Assembly: GCA_009746045.1 (NCBI GenBank)
Contig: RPFO01000165.1
Location: 2,269,521 to 2,333,520 of the forward strand
Direction of reading: 5' to 3'
From: Mesostigma viride
Taxonomy: Eukaryota > Streptophyta > Mesostigmatophyceae > Mesostigmatales > Mesostigmataceae
Length of the DNA stretch: 64,000 nt
In this document: piece after piece, positions 51,764-61,258 of the stretch
How positions within the stretch are numbered: the stretch's first letter is position 1
How the letters are laid out: the number at the start of each line of letters is the position of its first letter
Program-made: the position numbers and the translations under genes
The notes under the pieces: model-generated
What the model saw: only the letters and a program-made list of their open reading frames with translations
Told to the model about the DNA's origin: nothing
The model's database searches: none

Positions 51764-53392
51764 AGCTCGCGTCGGGGCGGCAGCGTCTTTGTTGCCGCCA
51801 GCGGCGTTACCCTGGGTTGCATCATGCGATGAGGCGTTGCGAGACCCCCCTTGGTTCCTGCTAGCACCGTGGCCGCCTTGCGGGCGCGCTTGTCTTGTGG
51901 CAGACGACTCACCCGACTTGGCCTTGGTCAGCGCGTCGACCTGCAGCTCGGCCACCACCGTGCTTACCGAGATCCGGCCTTGCGCGTGTCGTCGCATCAT
52001 GGCCCTGACCTCAATGCACAGTGACCGCAATCGCCACGGCTGGCCGTTGGGCGGCGTGGGCAGCTCCATCTCCTTGGAGCCTAGCGCTTGCAGCCATTTC
52101 TGACACGCCAGCTTTTCGGACCAGTCCTCCACTTCGCCGGCGAACTCCATGAGGCGCTCGTAAGATTGCTCCGGGGTTTCACCCTCGGCTATCTTGAAAC
52201 TGCGCCACTCACGCTCTGCCTTGATGGTCTCCACCGGGTATTCCTGGCGAAGGAGGCCCCACAGTTCCTCGGCAGGGTCGACACCATACATGATGTTGTC
52301 ATAGTCGGGCTGGCCACGCCCGTCGAAGCCGAACCACACGTCCGTGTGACGCGTGTACAGCGAGACCTCTCTCCACTGCTCCACCAGCCTAGCCACTCGC
52401 CTCAGCGTAAGGCCGTGAAAGAAAAAATGCATGTTGTTCATCACAAACTCATGCATTACAGCGCCTTGCGTAGTCATGTATTGCAGATCAATCCATGACT
52501 TGTACGCGTTGTAGGCCTGCGCCAGCGTGGCCAGATTGCCGGTTGTGGAGAACTTCTCGCGCATGTCCACCCGTGGTAGGGTGGGCATCTTCGCGCCTTC
52601 CGGTATGAGGCGCACCCTTTGCGGGTACTGCACCCCATCGGCATCCTCCGGCGGTCGCTGAGCTGCGCGTCCCTGCGCCAGCGTGCTTGGTCGTGCTGCC
52701 TCCCGTACTCGGAAAGCCAGCGGCGTGGTTATGTCCTCCATGGGCGGAATGCGCCCGATTGGCACACTTGACCACCGTGCAGTCGACCCGCCGGTCAGCG
52801 CCCCACCGCCTCGCCCAAACGGAATTGAGGCCCCGCCTGGCAGCATGCGTCCTGGTGCACCCCTGTGTGGGTCCATCGCGCGCGCCAGCCCTGCCCCGTT
52901 CTCCTCGTGCAATCCGTCTCGCGCTTGATCGAAAGGCAGGCGCCTGGGCGCCAGCGTATACTCGCCCCGTGGCTGACCATCCGCCTCACCAAGCAAGTCG
53001 TGTTGGGTTAGCGACCCAGCCAAAACCCCCGGTTCCATCGAAGCCCTTCCCGCCGCATTACCTGAGGTTGGCGGCTGGTCCCGCTCCCTCGGCTCCGCGG
53101 CAACACCACTGGGGCCCGGCATCGATGCCTGCCCGTCCCATGGTGTGGACTGCAGATGACGACCCTCTACGGCCACCAATCTGTCGGTCACTTCCCGCAT
53201 CTGCAGCGCCAATTGCTGCTGCAACTGTTGCGACTGTTGCTGCATCTGCGCTTGCATCTGCGCGAACAGCGCCACCATACTCAGCGGCGCTTCTTGGTCG
53301 CGACTCTCACCCACTGCGGGTACGGCGGGAGGAATCCCGCCATTCGACCCCGGAGCGGACGTGTCGGCATCTGCTCTATTTGCATCCGCCAT
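51620..53392 (-). CDS. Gypsy-M gag
   Basis: The ATG at 53392-53390 has a good context (GCCATGGCG). The frame is also open upstream. The protein has a Pro-rich N-terminus, a Gln-rich predicted coiled coil (MQAQMQQQSQQLQQQL), a variable linker, and a capsid-like region (LATLAQAYNAYKSWIDL, MHEFVMNNMHFFF, EQSYERLMEFAG). The zinc knuckle lies in the overlapping -1 frame beyond a G7 run at 51763-51757. The Gag-only product would therefore lack the knuckle and end with a basic tail. Copy 1 at 199-1478 is a damaged relative. Confidence 0.85.
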   Translation of the reverse strand: MADANRADADTSAPGSNGGIPPAVPAVGESRDQEAPLSMVALFAQMQAQMQQQSQQLQQQLALQMREVTDRLVAVEGRHLQSTPWDGQASMPGPSGVAAEPRERDQPPTSGNAAGRASMEPGVLAGSLTQHDLLGEADGQPRGEYTLAPRRLPFDQARDGLHEENGAGLARAMDPHRGAPGRMLPGGASIPFGRGGGALTGGSTARWSSVPIGRIPPMEDITTPLAFRVREAARPSTLAQGRAAQRPPEDADGVQYPQRVRLIPEGAKMPTLPRVDMREKFSTTGNLATLAQAYNAYKSWIDLQYMTTQGAVMHEFVMNNMHFFFHGLTLRRVARLVEQWREVSLYTRHTDVWFGFDGRGQPDYDNIMYGVDPAEELWGLLRQEYPVETIKAEREWRSFKIAEGETPEQSYERLMEFAGEVEDWSEKLACQKWLQALGSKEMELPTPPNGQPWRLRSLCIEVRAMMRRHAQGRISVSTVVAELQVDALTKAKSGESSATRQARPQGGHGASRNQGGSRNASSHDATQGNAAGGNKDAAAPTRAGGARPHRRVLGRMRANRAASFATRMGTLVASVQAAARSRMGQTRSGT

Positions 53393-53656
53393 GGCTCGAG
53401 TCTGCGCTCGCGTCAGTGGCATGCACCAGCTGACCGATGGGCAAAACAAGAACCAACAAGCCTAGGTTAGCCTGCCAGAAAAAGACAAGAGCCAGCAAAT
53501 TCTGGCTAGTTCTATTTTCTTAAAATCTGTCTCAAGACACTTCCTTTACAAACTGTCAGCCAGGCCGTTCCCTGTACTGCTGATGGTTGATAAACACTAA
53601 AGCCAACGTCTTGGCTTCAAACAGAAGGAAGCAGACTACCGGGTAGTCTCTTCGAG
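53393..53656 (-). other. Gypsy-M leader
   Basis: 264 bp between the LTR core and gag, matching parts of 1479-2040 but lacking about 300 bp of it. No clear primer-binding site. Confidence 0.55.
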
Positions 53657-54799
53657 TAACGAAAGGAGGGCTCTCAGCCGAGGACAAGGAACTGTCCCTC
53701 GTGCCTGATGACCACCTTATTGCCTCCCCTGCTATAGAATAATGCTTTCACAACACACACTTTGCACAGTCTGATGATGAAGCCGCACATGCGGAATTTA
53801 TTGAGAAAGTTAATACAATTACAACACGTTGATAGTCTCAATATCGATGCACTCCATGCTCACGAGCCCGCAGTTAGGCAGCGCTCCATGACATGCTACC
53901 GGCCTTGCTCCCAAGGAAAGGGAGAAACACGAAGGCCACTAACGAGAGACTCGAAGAGACTACACGCTGCGTGAGAGTCCTCTTCGACTATGAACCAAAC
54001 CATTCGTCATGCCACACGCATGACACACGCCACACTTGTCAGTCCAGCCAGGAATGCCAAAACTATCTTGCTGCCTGAACCATGCAAATAGAAACCGCAT
54101 TCCAGTTGCCGTCCTGGCTTTCTACCACACATGCCAACAAAAGCAGGAAGGCATCCCGACAAATCTAAATTGCTACCCTGTTGCCGATCTCATCTCCTAG
54201 AGGCTCCGGCATTTCTGTCCCTGGGAATGTCCGGCATTGAGTCACGTCCACCAAGGTCGAAGCATAATATCCTTCAGACAATCTGCACGCTCACACCTTG
54301 CGTGTGAGTGGCCCAGCAAACATTGCGTCTAATCGTTCCTTTCTAGAAGAAATCCCTTTGTAGGGCTGCCAGCGATTTCGCATTCATTCCAGCGATCTGG
54401 CTCCGCACCGCAAATTGTCCTTTTCCATTTTCTGTCCAGTCCTCATAACGTTGACCCGCTATTCTACACCACAAAGACACCTGGCCTGTCAATATAGCCT
54501 CGGCGCTGTTGAAGTCCAGCAGTCCAGCTTCAGCTCCAGCTGTCCACTAACACGCGTATGATCCTCTCGACGCTGCGCACTTGTGCTGCCGTCCGCTCAA
54601 GTCAGTGCTGCGCGCCCAGCTGTGCCTGGCCCGGCGCGCGTGCACGTACACTTTCGTCCGCTCTTATGCTGCAAGTGCTAGTGTCCCCCCCCGGTCACTA
54701 GCCTTTGTCGAAAATGCGTAGAAAACAAATTCCTTGCGCACGTCACCGGTCTTGTGCATAGTGGGCGCCGCCCGGATGACATAGCTCGCGTCCGTGACA
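53657..54799 (-). repeat. Gypsy-M 5' LTR (core)
   Basis: Shares 53657-54799 with the 3' LTR and with copy 1. The outer end (54799) is fixed by the GTGA duplication. The inner end is uncertain because the 3' LTR ends in a 146-bp block that this LTR lacks. Confidence 0.8.
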
Positions 54800-54803
54800 G
54801 TGA

Positions 54804-55561
54804 GGCCAGGGCCTCGGTGTGGGCGGTGATGGCTTCAAGCTTCTTCATGAGCACGCCGCACTTGCCCTCCACCTTACTTTAGGCGAGAGACAAGTGCAGC
54901 GTGCTTTTCCGAAGCCTGCGCCGCGGTGTGTATAGTGCTGTGAACTGGGGTTGTAGCTTGTGGACGACCCGGGTTTCCACATTGGAGACCCGGGCCTCCA
55001 CCGTGTTGAGCGTGGTGTTCAGCGATGTCATCTTCTCGGCCAGCGGCCAGGTCACGTGCTCCTCCAGCACTGCGCGGATGTCATCCTTGCAGAGGGAGGG
55101 AGCCGATGGGGCAGCCGGCTGTGCGGGGGCTGGGGCGTTGAGCGCTCGGCCGATGTCGCAGAGGCTGCGCTGGTAGTGGCTGGTCAAGATAAACAGACCT
55201 TGGCTTGGTTCGTCAAAAGTGTAGAGCCAGGACGTGTCGCGGTAGTCGATAGCCGCCCCCCCCTTCTGGGTCACGAAGAGCTTCCGTTCCTGTACGAGGA
55301 ACTGGAGAACCTCGACGCATTTCTGCGGCGACAGTGTCTGCCACTCGACGATCGGGAGAACATTCCGTCGCCGGGCAAGAATTGGCTCCATTTGTGGCGA
55401 TCATGGCATGGTTTCTTGGGTTCAGGCGAGGCGCTTGGCGAGGGTTTGGCGGGTAAGCCTGTCGGCTGAACAATGGCGAGGGCGAGAGGGTTGGGCTGGG
55501 CGCTGGGATCAAGCTGTGCCAGCTCCTTTTCCAGCCCTCGTTTTGCTTTGGTAGTCGTCAT
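54804..55561 (-). pseudogene. LINE ORF1, N-terminal part
   Basis: Starts at the ATG 55561-55559 with a Lys- and Pro-rich N-terminus, shifts frame near 55390, and continues as a globular part with VEWQTLSPQKCVEVLQFL. A heptad-like coiled coil follows (MTSLNTTLNTVEARVSNVE). A stop near 54879 in this frame, followed by an open frame up to the Gypsy-M insertion, shows further decay. The rest of ORF1 is at 35868-36479. It probably encodes an RNA-binding LINE ORF1 protein. Confidence 0.55.
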
Positions 55562-55798
55562 AGCTTGTCACGTGCGTAACTTGGTCGATACTGCGTGTCA
55601 GCCGTAACCGTTTATACTGGCAAGTGCGTCTCGAAAGGCGCATCGAATGCAGGTGGTCTGACCGAATTTGGGGCTCAGACGCAAAAGATCTGAACTCCGC
55701 CGCCAGCCATACCGCCGTCAGCCATTTTTTTTTTTTGCGAGTCCCAAAGATAGCGGAGCAGACGGCTGCATGCTTGCTTGTGAAACGCTGGCCTCTCT

Positions 55799-56285
55799 TT
55801 CCACCGATGCTAGTCGCACCTCGTGGCAACTTGGGGCGGGAATACTGGGCAGCACCCTTATTTCGTACAAAGGACTCCCTTGGTACTGGCAGCGCATATG
55901 GACGGGCTATAATAAGCTCAAGCCAGGTCGCCTGGTCTTTAGTAGTACTACAAGAGAGGAGGTGGCACGGCAGCCACTCTTTTTTAATGACTTGATCACT
56001 GACGCTACTAACAAGCCCCTCGGCACTCTCCATGGACACAACCTGTACGATAGCTTCTTGCGCGCGTCACCACCGATTGTCGGTCAGGGTGCTCGACCTC
56101 TATACCTCGGGCATGGCGCTCTGCATCGCCGGCTCAGCTACGACGAGGTCAGCACTTGGGTCTCACACATGCCCTCCTTGCAATTAGCTTGGCAAACCCT
56201 TATAAGTAGTGCGATACCAGCGGCGTGGCATGCATTGATGACTGCCCCACGCAAGCCATGCAATTATAACCGGCGACTGGGTTAA
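55799..56285 (+). pseudogene. L1-like ORF2 C-terminal region
   Basis: Open frame with LPWYWQRIWTGYNKL, then REEVARQPLFFNDLI and GHNLYDSFLR. This is the conserved segment after reverse transcriptase in plant-type L1 elements (QPLWFN-like box). It stops at 56283 and is followed by a decayed stretch before the inserted LINE. Frame breaks occur upstream near 55800. Confidence 0.65.
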
Positions 56286-56681
56286 CTTCTACGCCGACGG
56301 CGTCACGCCTGCGTGCAATTAAAGGTTTAGTCGTGACGGTTCTGCCACCTGATGGTCTCCAACTACAAATGTTGGAAGCTATTCCTGGCCACAATGGGTG
56401 GTGTATGTATCAACTATCCACCTTATATGCACGTACATGCCATCTTCCCATTGTCACCGCATACGTGTAGTCCCATGGTCTGTGCAACGATCTTGCATGA
56501 TCCGGCCGGACCCATTATCCCCGGTTGGGAGCATTACATGGCTACACGTGGGCAACACACGGCTCGATTGACTACATGTGGACCCGGTTGAATTTGGTTG
56601 GGTCTTAACCACGGGGGACATCAGAACCAGCAAATGTATCTTTGAGTACACCGCAGATTGGGGTTATGATATATTGTTACA

Positions 56682-57335
56682 CTGTCCTCCTGACGGTGGT
56701 GCTCGCCATGATTCGGTCGGTTTTCCCCCACGCGAACATCCGGTCCGAGGATGCGGATGGCGCTGCCTTCTATTCCCCCCCCACCGGCCTGACATCGTGG
56801 TGCTGGACTTTGAGGGGGGTGGCCGGCATCTGCTTATTGACGTTTCGGTGGCGCGGCCCTTGGCTCTTAGCCACGTGGCTGGGGCCTCCCTCACGGCAGG
56901 TTACACGGCGGACCGGGCGGAGCGGGCCAAGCTCCTGGCCTACGGCGACGTCGGGCACCATCGTGTGGTGCCCTTTGTCCTGGAGGAGTTTGGGGCCATG
57001 GGGCCCCTGACCTCCGCCTTCTTCAAGGAGTGTTGCCGGCTCCGGGAGGACCGGCTGGACCTGGAGGGCCAGCGGGCCCCATGGTCGGCGCGGACCTGGA
57101 CGTCATATTGGCGTCAGCGCTTGTCGGTGGCGCTGACTCGGGCCATGGCGGACATCATGCTCCGCCGTACGCGGGCTGATTTTGCGGTGCAGCAGGGCTA
57201 TTAGGTTCCTCCCGTTAGGCGTTTCCATTGGTCTTATCGTAGTATAGAGCTTTGACATGGCTCTGTATATAGGTTTATAGCTGGGCGTTTGCTTTGGTTT
57301 GAGTGATTTCACTCTGCTGTAAGTAATTATATTTT
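56682..57335 (+). mobile_element. 5'-truncated LINE with restriction-like endonuclease domain
   Basis: Insertion flanked by the 15-bp duplication TGATATATTGTTACA (56667-56681 and 57336-57350). Its coding part is read in frame to a stop at 57204. It has HCPPDG followed by RHDSVGF, as in the Cys/His region before such endonucleases. The PD-(D/E)XK-like core RPDIVVLDFEGG then HLLIDVSV follows, with a later KLLAYGDV and FVLEEFGAMGPLTSAF. This is the restriction-like endonuclease type of LINE rather than the APE type. A 130-bp 3' UTR ends TGTAAGTAATTATATTTTT. GC content is far above that of its surroundings. Confidence 0.7.
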
Positions 57336-57350
57336 TGATATATTGTTACA

Positions 57351-57984
57351 TACGTACCATCAACCCCATCCCGGCCGTGCCCGACTATGGATGGGGAATA
57401 CAATGGCCTGGCTACAATTGGGTCAAGCTGATTACCCTGGCGGTAGTAAACCACCCGGCTCTCGTGGACCGCGGGGCCACTGATGTACAACATCTTTTGA
57501 TGCATAGGGCGATAGGGGTCTGCGCTATGCTCCACGAGCGTTTTGGTCATGAAACATCATGCCTCAGTGTGCGCGCACCCTATAGTGGCGAATCCATTGA
57601 ACACCGGTTCCTTTTCTGTAATCTCCCAAGGGTTTGGAAGTGGCTCATTAATGACATCTGGGCCGCATGGACGGCATCGCCACCCCAAGTGCTCACAATT
57701 AGCGCGCGTACCATCATTTTCGGTATTGCTGCATGGCACACCAGGGGTTGAGCTTTCAGATACCCAAGCAGCATGGATATGGTTGCGCACTACTATGCTA
57801 TACGCGATCTGGACTATATGCAACGAGACAGGCTCGAGTTAAGGTCCGCGAGGAGTATACCCATGGCGGCGTAGTCCGGCGCTTTATTTACCTACTTATG
57901 GACCGGCGGAATCAGTGCGGCTATGCGACGATACTGGCTGTTGGCTCGGGAACAACACAGGGTGTGGGACCCAGGGCCCTATAA
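57351..57984 (+). pseudogene. L1-like ORF2 zinc-binding tail
   Basis: Continues LINE-E after the inserted LINE. It has ESIEHRFLFCNLPRVWKWL, like the zf-RVT region at the end of plant L1 proteins, with an upstream Cys (HETSCLS). A break near 57745 moves the end to another frame. Confidence 0.6.
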
Positions 57985-58110
57985 CGACAAACTGAACCCA
58001 GCCCGCTGCTGCTTTTTCACTATGATCTACTTACTGGGCCCTACTAACCAGGTATTCACCATTATGCCCCACGGCGACATTACTCAGGTCCACTGGCTTC
58101 CCTGGTCATA

Positions 58111-58520
58111 ACGCACTCCAAAACCAATGAATGATCCAACAACAACAACCTCTCTCCCACCGACGCGCCCTATTAGCCCTTCACCTGTTGTCACCTTCAC
58201 ACCAGTGTGTGACCACCTTCGTTTAGGATTCGCTGATACTCATTTCCCCTTTCACCTCTCTGGTCCAAATTGGATAATAAATATACCCATTTCCAGGTAA
58301 ATAGGTGTACGTTTATTCCAAATATAGCCAGTAGTTAATCCCTGCTAAGCCTAGGGTATCAAGATGTCAGTGGCTAAAACGGAGCCTATAAATATACCCA
58401 TTTCCCCGAAAACTGCGTACCTAGTTGACTTCCGATTCCATAGTATCTACCGGTAGAATAGTGTTAGTGGTCCGATCCTGCTCCGTCTACGGTACAATAT
58501 TGCCCTTGGGCGGCGTGGGA
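58111..58520. other. Non-coding stretch
   Basis: No gene seen. AAATATACCCATTTCC occurs twice (about 58281 and 58392). Confidence 0.5.
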
Positions 58521-58521
58521 C

Positions 58522-58612
<91 letters not shown>

Positions 58613-58613
58613 C
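58521..58613. repeat. AAC microsatellite (about 30 units)
   Basis: Uninterrupted AAC/CAA repeat. Both sides carry related words (GGCGGCGTGGGACAC and GTGCGGCGTGGGTAC), with a further five-unit run at 58653-58667. It lies about 400 bp upstream of the FAM32A gene. The long Asn and Gln frames through it are not real proteins. Confidence 0.95.
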
Positions 58614-59012
58614 GGTACAATATAGAAACTGCTGCCCATGTGCGGCGTGGGTACAACAACAACAACTGCTACTACTACTACCACAGAAAGTGACCGCCTG
58701 ACCGGGTTGCTTGGCATGGCAAATTGAACGGACGAACACGGCGAACACCATCGTTTTGCTTCCAGTTTCCACCCGTTCCACCACTTACCAGGTTCCACCA
58801 ACCTTCGTCTCGCTGCGACGATGCCTCGCCGTGTCATAATTACCACAACATTAACACACTTAAGGATATGCGCGCGTGTTTCCCGTTGAAAACCTGGCCG
58901 ACGTTTCACTCGCGAATCGCACGAGGTTGCTGCTGTGTGTGGATGACAGGCTTTTTTGTAGTCTCCCAGTAAGGGCCTGCGTTCCTGTTTCGCGGCTTAT
59001 CTGGTGCAAACC
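58614..59012 (+). promoter_or_regulatory. Upstream region of the FAM32A gene
   Basis: About 400 bp between the microsatellite and the start codon. No TATA box stands out. Pyrimidine-rich stretches are present. The start context is AACCATGTCAG. It must contain the promoter unless transcription starts within the repeat. Confidence 0.4.
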
Positions 59013-59351
59013 ATGTCAGCCTACGACTCAGTTCTAGGCGGAAAGCTAAAGCTTAAAGGGAAGGCCCTTGCCTCCACGTCAGGCGGCGTGAAAAAGAAGA
59101 GCAAGAAGAAAAAGGGTCTGAGCGCGGACGATGCTGAGGGAAAACAGATGTTGGAAGGGTTTGTTCCGCCTCCGGTGCAAGACCATCGCACGGCCGCCGA
59201 GAAACGCTATGACGAGCAGATGGCCGCTGTAGAGGAAAAGCGAGTGGCAAAGCTTGCTTCAAAAACGCATCGTGAAAAGGTCGAGCAATATAATCAGTAC
59301 TTGGCCGGCTTGAGCGAGCATTATGACATCCCCAAGGTTGGACCTGGATAA
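59013..59351 (+). CDS. FAM32A: FAM32A-like protein
   Basis: A 112-codon single-exon gene, the only clear host gene here. The N-terminus MSAYDSVLGGKLKLKGKAL and the Lys-rich run KKKSKKKK are typical of FAM32A. The C-terminal part AAEKRYDEQMAAVEEKRVAK, then THREKVEQYNQYL and HYDIPKVGPG, is the conserved core. Human FAM32A is 112 aa long, and in human spliceosome structures its C-terminus reaches the active site during exon ligation. The GPG ending fits plants and green algae. The frame is also open for three codons upstream; the ATG at 59013 is chosen because it matches family N-termini. No introns are seen. Confidence 0.92.
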   Translation: MSAYDSVLGGKLKLKGKALASTSGGVKKKSKKKKGLSADDAEGKQMLEGFVPPPVQDHRTAAEKRYDEQMAAVEEKRVAKLASKTHREKVEQYNQYLAGLSEHYDIPKVGPG

Positions 59352-59945
59352 TTTTTTGATTTTCGCCCGATTGGATTGGGCAACGGCGAGGTCGCCTGTA
59401 CGTCCGATGACACAAGCTGGCCTTTACTGTGCCATCCTGTTGACGACGCAAATCGTGCTTAGAAACGATGTGCCCGTGAATGTCCAGCCATATTACCGGC
59501 CATATCAACGGTCACAGCGAAACCAATGCCAATATCATTTCCAGTCATGCACATGCAACGACATTTCGCATGCTTCATGAAGGATATGAACCAAAACATT
59601 GGTAAACAATTAGTAATAATTTTAGGCCGATATGCTGCTTTCACTCGAAGCTTACTGGAGTAGAATTGGAAAGATGCAATACGCATAACAGCAATTTAAA
59701 CCTCCAGTCTCCAGACAACGACCCCATTTGGTCCTCTTGCTCTTCGTGACTTCTAAGGGGACAGGACACCCCTAAAGGACACTTTTCTGGAAACCGTACC
59801 TATGCATGTTCTAAAAATCCAATGATGATTGGGGACCATAAATATGATTTTTTTTAAAAAAATTCAGCTGCGTGGGGGGGGTACTAGCCCCCACCATATG
59901 CCGGTTACGCGCTAAAAATAGAAATTGACGCTTTTTTTTGCCTAT
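59352..59945. other. Downstream region of FAM32A, no gene seen
   Basis: AT-rich, with runs of T and A (59850-59868) and short inverted repeats. A poly(A) signal could not be assigned with confidence. Confidence 0.5.
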
Positions 59946-60024
59946 TTTCCCTAGGAGTGTTCCCCTCCCACTGATGACTCATGCTCACGTGACGCAGTCA
60001 CGTGTCTATTAATTAATTAATTAA
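59946..60024 (+). repeat. LINE 3' tail (terminal hairpin and TTAA run)
   Basis: Last part of a LINE of the LINE-A/C type in plus orientation: TTCCCCTCCCACTGATGACTC, the hairpin CACGTGACGCAGTCACGTG (59986-60004), TCTA, then TTAA units. The body of the element is missing. Confidence 0.8.
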
Positions 60025-60597
60025 TTCCCTAGGACAATGGGCAAACATGTCCGCAATGAGGACCTGTACCAGGGCATGCCATATATCACCAGCACCATTA
60101 AGCAGCGACGCCTGCAGCTAGTAGGGCACCTAGCTCGCACCAACCAAGTAGACACCTCACGTGGCCCCCCCGCAGGAGTGCGACCAGCCCAGCCTGGCCG
60201 GCACCTCCTGACGTGGGCCGGGCCCAGTGATGTTAGACGCCGCAAGGCCCGCACCTTCAAAGAACAGCTAGTAGAGGACATGGGGGGCCTAGGCCTCTCC
60301 GTGATTTGGAAGAAGATGATGGACAAGGCCAAGTGGGCCCAGGTCATAGAGGACAACGAGCCCCCCCCAGTGGGGAAGCGCCCGCGTGTGCAATCCCGTG
60401 GGAGGCACGCCAGACAGCTCCCCTAGGGCAGCGGCTGTCTAGATAGATGTTGTAGTTAGAATGCTGTTAGCTAGATGTAGTATGTAGCTGATGTAGATAG
60501 ATTAGACCGGTAGGACTGTTTGCACCCATCCATCCATCGGGGTTAATGCTCCGTGACTCCCCAACGGGAGCACGAGTCTAATTAATTAATTAATTAA
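60025..60597 (+). mobile_element. LINE-G, 5'-truncated insertion
   Basis: Runs from CCCTAGGACAATGGG to a TTAA tail (60581-60597), with a TTAA run also directly before it. Its tail has GGGAGCACGAGTCTAATTAA, like the ORF1 element at 35440-35470. The TTAA runs on both sides suggest insertion into such a run. Confidence 0.7.
60037..60426 (+). pseudogene. LINE-G ORF2 C-terminus
   Basis: 130-codon frame with the LINE C-terminal block RRLQLVGHLARTNQVDTS and LLTWAGPSD, then ISVIWKKMM-like helices and a basic tail. It is homologous to the ends of LINE-A and LINE-C. Only the C-terminal part is present because of 5' truncation. Confidence 0.8.
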
Positions 60598-60816
60598 TGG
60601 GCAACGTAGTCACGTGTCTATTATTATTATTATTAATTAATTAATTAATTATTATTATTGTTATCATTATCAAGGAGACAACCAGCGCAGGCCAGAAATT
60701 ATTAAATTAAAAATTAAATTAAATTAAACTATAACATGCTCACGTGACGCAGTCACGTGTCTATTAATTAATTAATTAATGCCTCCGGTGGGAGATCATT
60801 AATTAATTAATAAATA
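60598..60816. repeat. TTA/TTAA microsatellite cluster with another LINE tail
   Basis: Contains TTATTATTATTAATTAATT runs (60620-60665), AAATTAAATT runs, and a plus-strand LINE tail at 60737-60780 with the CACGTGACGCAGTCACGTG hairpin. No gene. Confidence 0.8.
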
Positions 60817-60818
60817 GA

Positions 60819-60951
60819 CACGTGAGCATAAGTCCTCAGTGGGAGGGGAACATGGGATGGAATGGATGGTGTAAGCTATATAGGACCTAGATAGCTCACA
60901 CCATCCATTCCATCCCATGTTCCCCTCCCACTGAGGACTTATGCTCACGTG
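60819..60951. repeat. Inverted pair of LINE tails (61-bp arms)
   Basis: Left arm 60819-60879, right arm 60891-60951, one mismatch, spacer of 11 bp. The arms are LINE 3' tail sequences in opposite orientation, each with a TTAA run outside. Confidence 0.9.
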
Positions 60952-61006
60952 ACGCAATCACGTGTCTATTAATTAATGATCTATTAATTAATTGATTACT
61001 TAATCT

Positions 61007-61258
61007 AGGTCCTAGTTACAGGGGTGTGGGCACCGCGGCCTGAATCGCTATGAATGCCATACGCGGTCAGTCACACGCGGAGCCCCCACAGACTTGGGGG
61101 TGGTCTCCTTCATCACTACTTGCCATCTATCCTTGCGTACCATCGGCCTCCAGATTACAGACAAACCAGGAGGCTGCCCGGGTGTGAGCCCGGCACGTCT
61201 AGTATAGCACATGTCCATGCCGAGTCTATCACGAAAAGTCCACGGGTGGCGGCCCCGG
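61007..61258 (-). pseudogene. LINE-C type C-terminus fragment
   Basis: Matches 63111-63356 of LINE-C with few differences. It ends abruptly at GGCGGCCCCGG and joins unrelated sequence. Minus-strand sense; no complete domain. Confidence 0.8.

Larger units (their letters stand above)
36484..54799 (-). mobile_element. Gypsy-M, methyltransferase-carrying Gypsy element
   Basis: Minus-strand LTR element of about 10.7 kb after removing Copia-B. Outer ends are TGTCGCG (36484) and GTGACA (54799), with the 4-bp duplication GTGA at 36480-36483 and 54800-54803. Gene order: gag, protease, cytosine-5 methyltransferase, reverse transcriptase, RNase H, integrase, PHD finger. LTR copies are nearly identical apart from a 28-bp deletion in the left one and the different U5 ends described separately. 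Frame breaks are few, so it is a fairly young insertion. Confidence 0.9.
35454..55727 (-). mobile_element. ORF1-only LINE-like element holding Gypsy-M
   Basis: Minus-strand unit: a possible 5' region (55727-55562), ORF1 (55561-54804 and 36479-35868), a 3' UTR of about 410 bp, and a TTAA tail. No ORF2 lies between the ORF1 stop and the tail. It may be a non-autonomous element comparable in layout to HAL1, or a deletion product. Gypsy-M (36484-54799) interrupts ORF1. Confidence 0.5.
55739..58110 (+). mobile_element. L1-like LINE C-terminal remnant (LINE-E)
   Basis: Plus-strand pieces 55800-56666 and 57351-57984 of an L1-like ORF2 C-terminus, split by a 654-bp LINE insertion at 56682-57335. A T11 run (55728-55738) marks the left junction. 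The part that should precede it is of the type seen at 28390-29697. Confidence 0.6.

Noticed and set aside
55739-55770. About 25 bp identical (inverted) to Gypsy-M-flanking ORF1 sequence near 36450-36475
   Set aside because: Too short to call a feature. It may be a template-switch trace at the LINE junction.
58425-58909. Long Asn, Cys, Val or Leu homopolymer proteins
   Set aside because: These are readings of the AAC/GTT microsatellite in different frames, not genes.
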